Below are positions 63,945 to 64,000 of a stretch of 64,000 nt of DNA, one piece after another. The DNA is from Microbacterium hydrocarbonoxydans (GTDB taxonomy: Bacteria > Actinomycetota > Actinomycetes > Actinomycetales > Microbacteriaceae): NCBI RefSeq assembly GCF_900105205.1, contig NZ_FNSQ01000005.1, forward strand, positions 2,170,001-2,234,000, read 5' to 3'. The notes below the pieces were generated by a model. It searched no databases, was not told the origin of the DNA, and saw nothing but the letters and a program-made list of their open reading frames with translations. How positions within the stretch are numbered: the stretch's first letter is position 1; every line of letters starts with the position of its first letter. The translations under genes and the position numbers were made by a program.

Positions 63945-64000
63945 AACGCCGTGCCCCGGCCGGGCGAGTCGCTCTCCGATCCCCGGGAAGCGAGCTTGCG

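Overview
This window is high-GC chromosomal DNA from an actinobacterium. The gene order, the fused and family-specific genes (DUF2469 between yraN and rnhB; DUF3515 between ddl and thiL) and the codon use point to Microbacteriaceae, most likely Microbacterium; this is inferred from gene content because no 16S rRNA is present. It is mostly core genome. No prophage, insertion sequence, CRISPR array or rRNA operon was seen. There are two tRNA genes (Glu-CUC and Gln-CUG).

Layout. 1-8.7 kb: translation and processing backbone on the minus strand, with rpsP-KH-rimM-trmD, rplS, lepB-rnhB, DUF2469 and yraN-yifB, interrupted by plus-strand map and a histidine phosphatase and by a minus-strand DNA glycosylase/methyltransferase pair. 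8.8-15.2 kb: a carboxylate-amine ligase, then a glycerol module in which a SorC-type regulator is divergent from glpD-glpF-glpK, with a 14-bp perfect palindrome between them and a strong terminator after glpK. 15.2-24.4 kb: ffh, a TetR regulator, lipB-lipA, a small conserved protein, ftsY and smc. 24.5-29.5 kb: a plus-strand accessory cassette inserted between smc and mutM. It holds a 34-codon upstream ORF with a perfect Shine-Dalgarno, a highly structured leader, a 93-residue unknown protein, two paralogous double GNAT acetyltransferases and a two-gene ABC transporter. 29.5-43.9 kb: a conserved minus-strand cell-biology run, leuC-leuD, murA, plsC, gpsA, ddl, thiL, recG, coaD, yceD, rpmF, rnc, mutM, with rsmD, a DUF3515 lipoprotein and a membrane protein on the plus strand.

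43.9-64 kb: a leaderless leu leader peptide precedes leuCD. Divergent from it is an O-acetylhomoserine sulfhydrylase gene broken by a one-base frameshift, translationally coupled to a flavin monooxygenase. Then come DUF427, a Lon-N-domain protein, terC under a candidate yybP-ykoY-type manganese riboswitch, an ECF sigma factor with a DUF4349 membrane partner, an ArsR-type regulator with an MFS exporter, an acyltransferase, tRNA-Glu, an MBL-fold protein, a phosphotransferase, pepN divergent from a MarR regulator with two operators, 3-hydroxyacyl-CoA dehydrogenase, topoisomerase IB, an MFS transporter, a proline-rich membrane protein, a GNAT and tRNA-Gln.

A theme across the window is leaderless transcription: at least 16 start codons lie exactly 6 or 7 nt downstream of a TANNNT -10 hexamer. 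The most novel-looking locus is the uORF/structured leader/GNAT-GNAT/ABC cassette at 24.5-29.5 kb.
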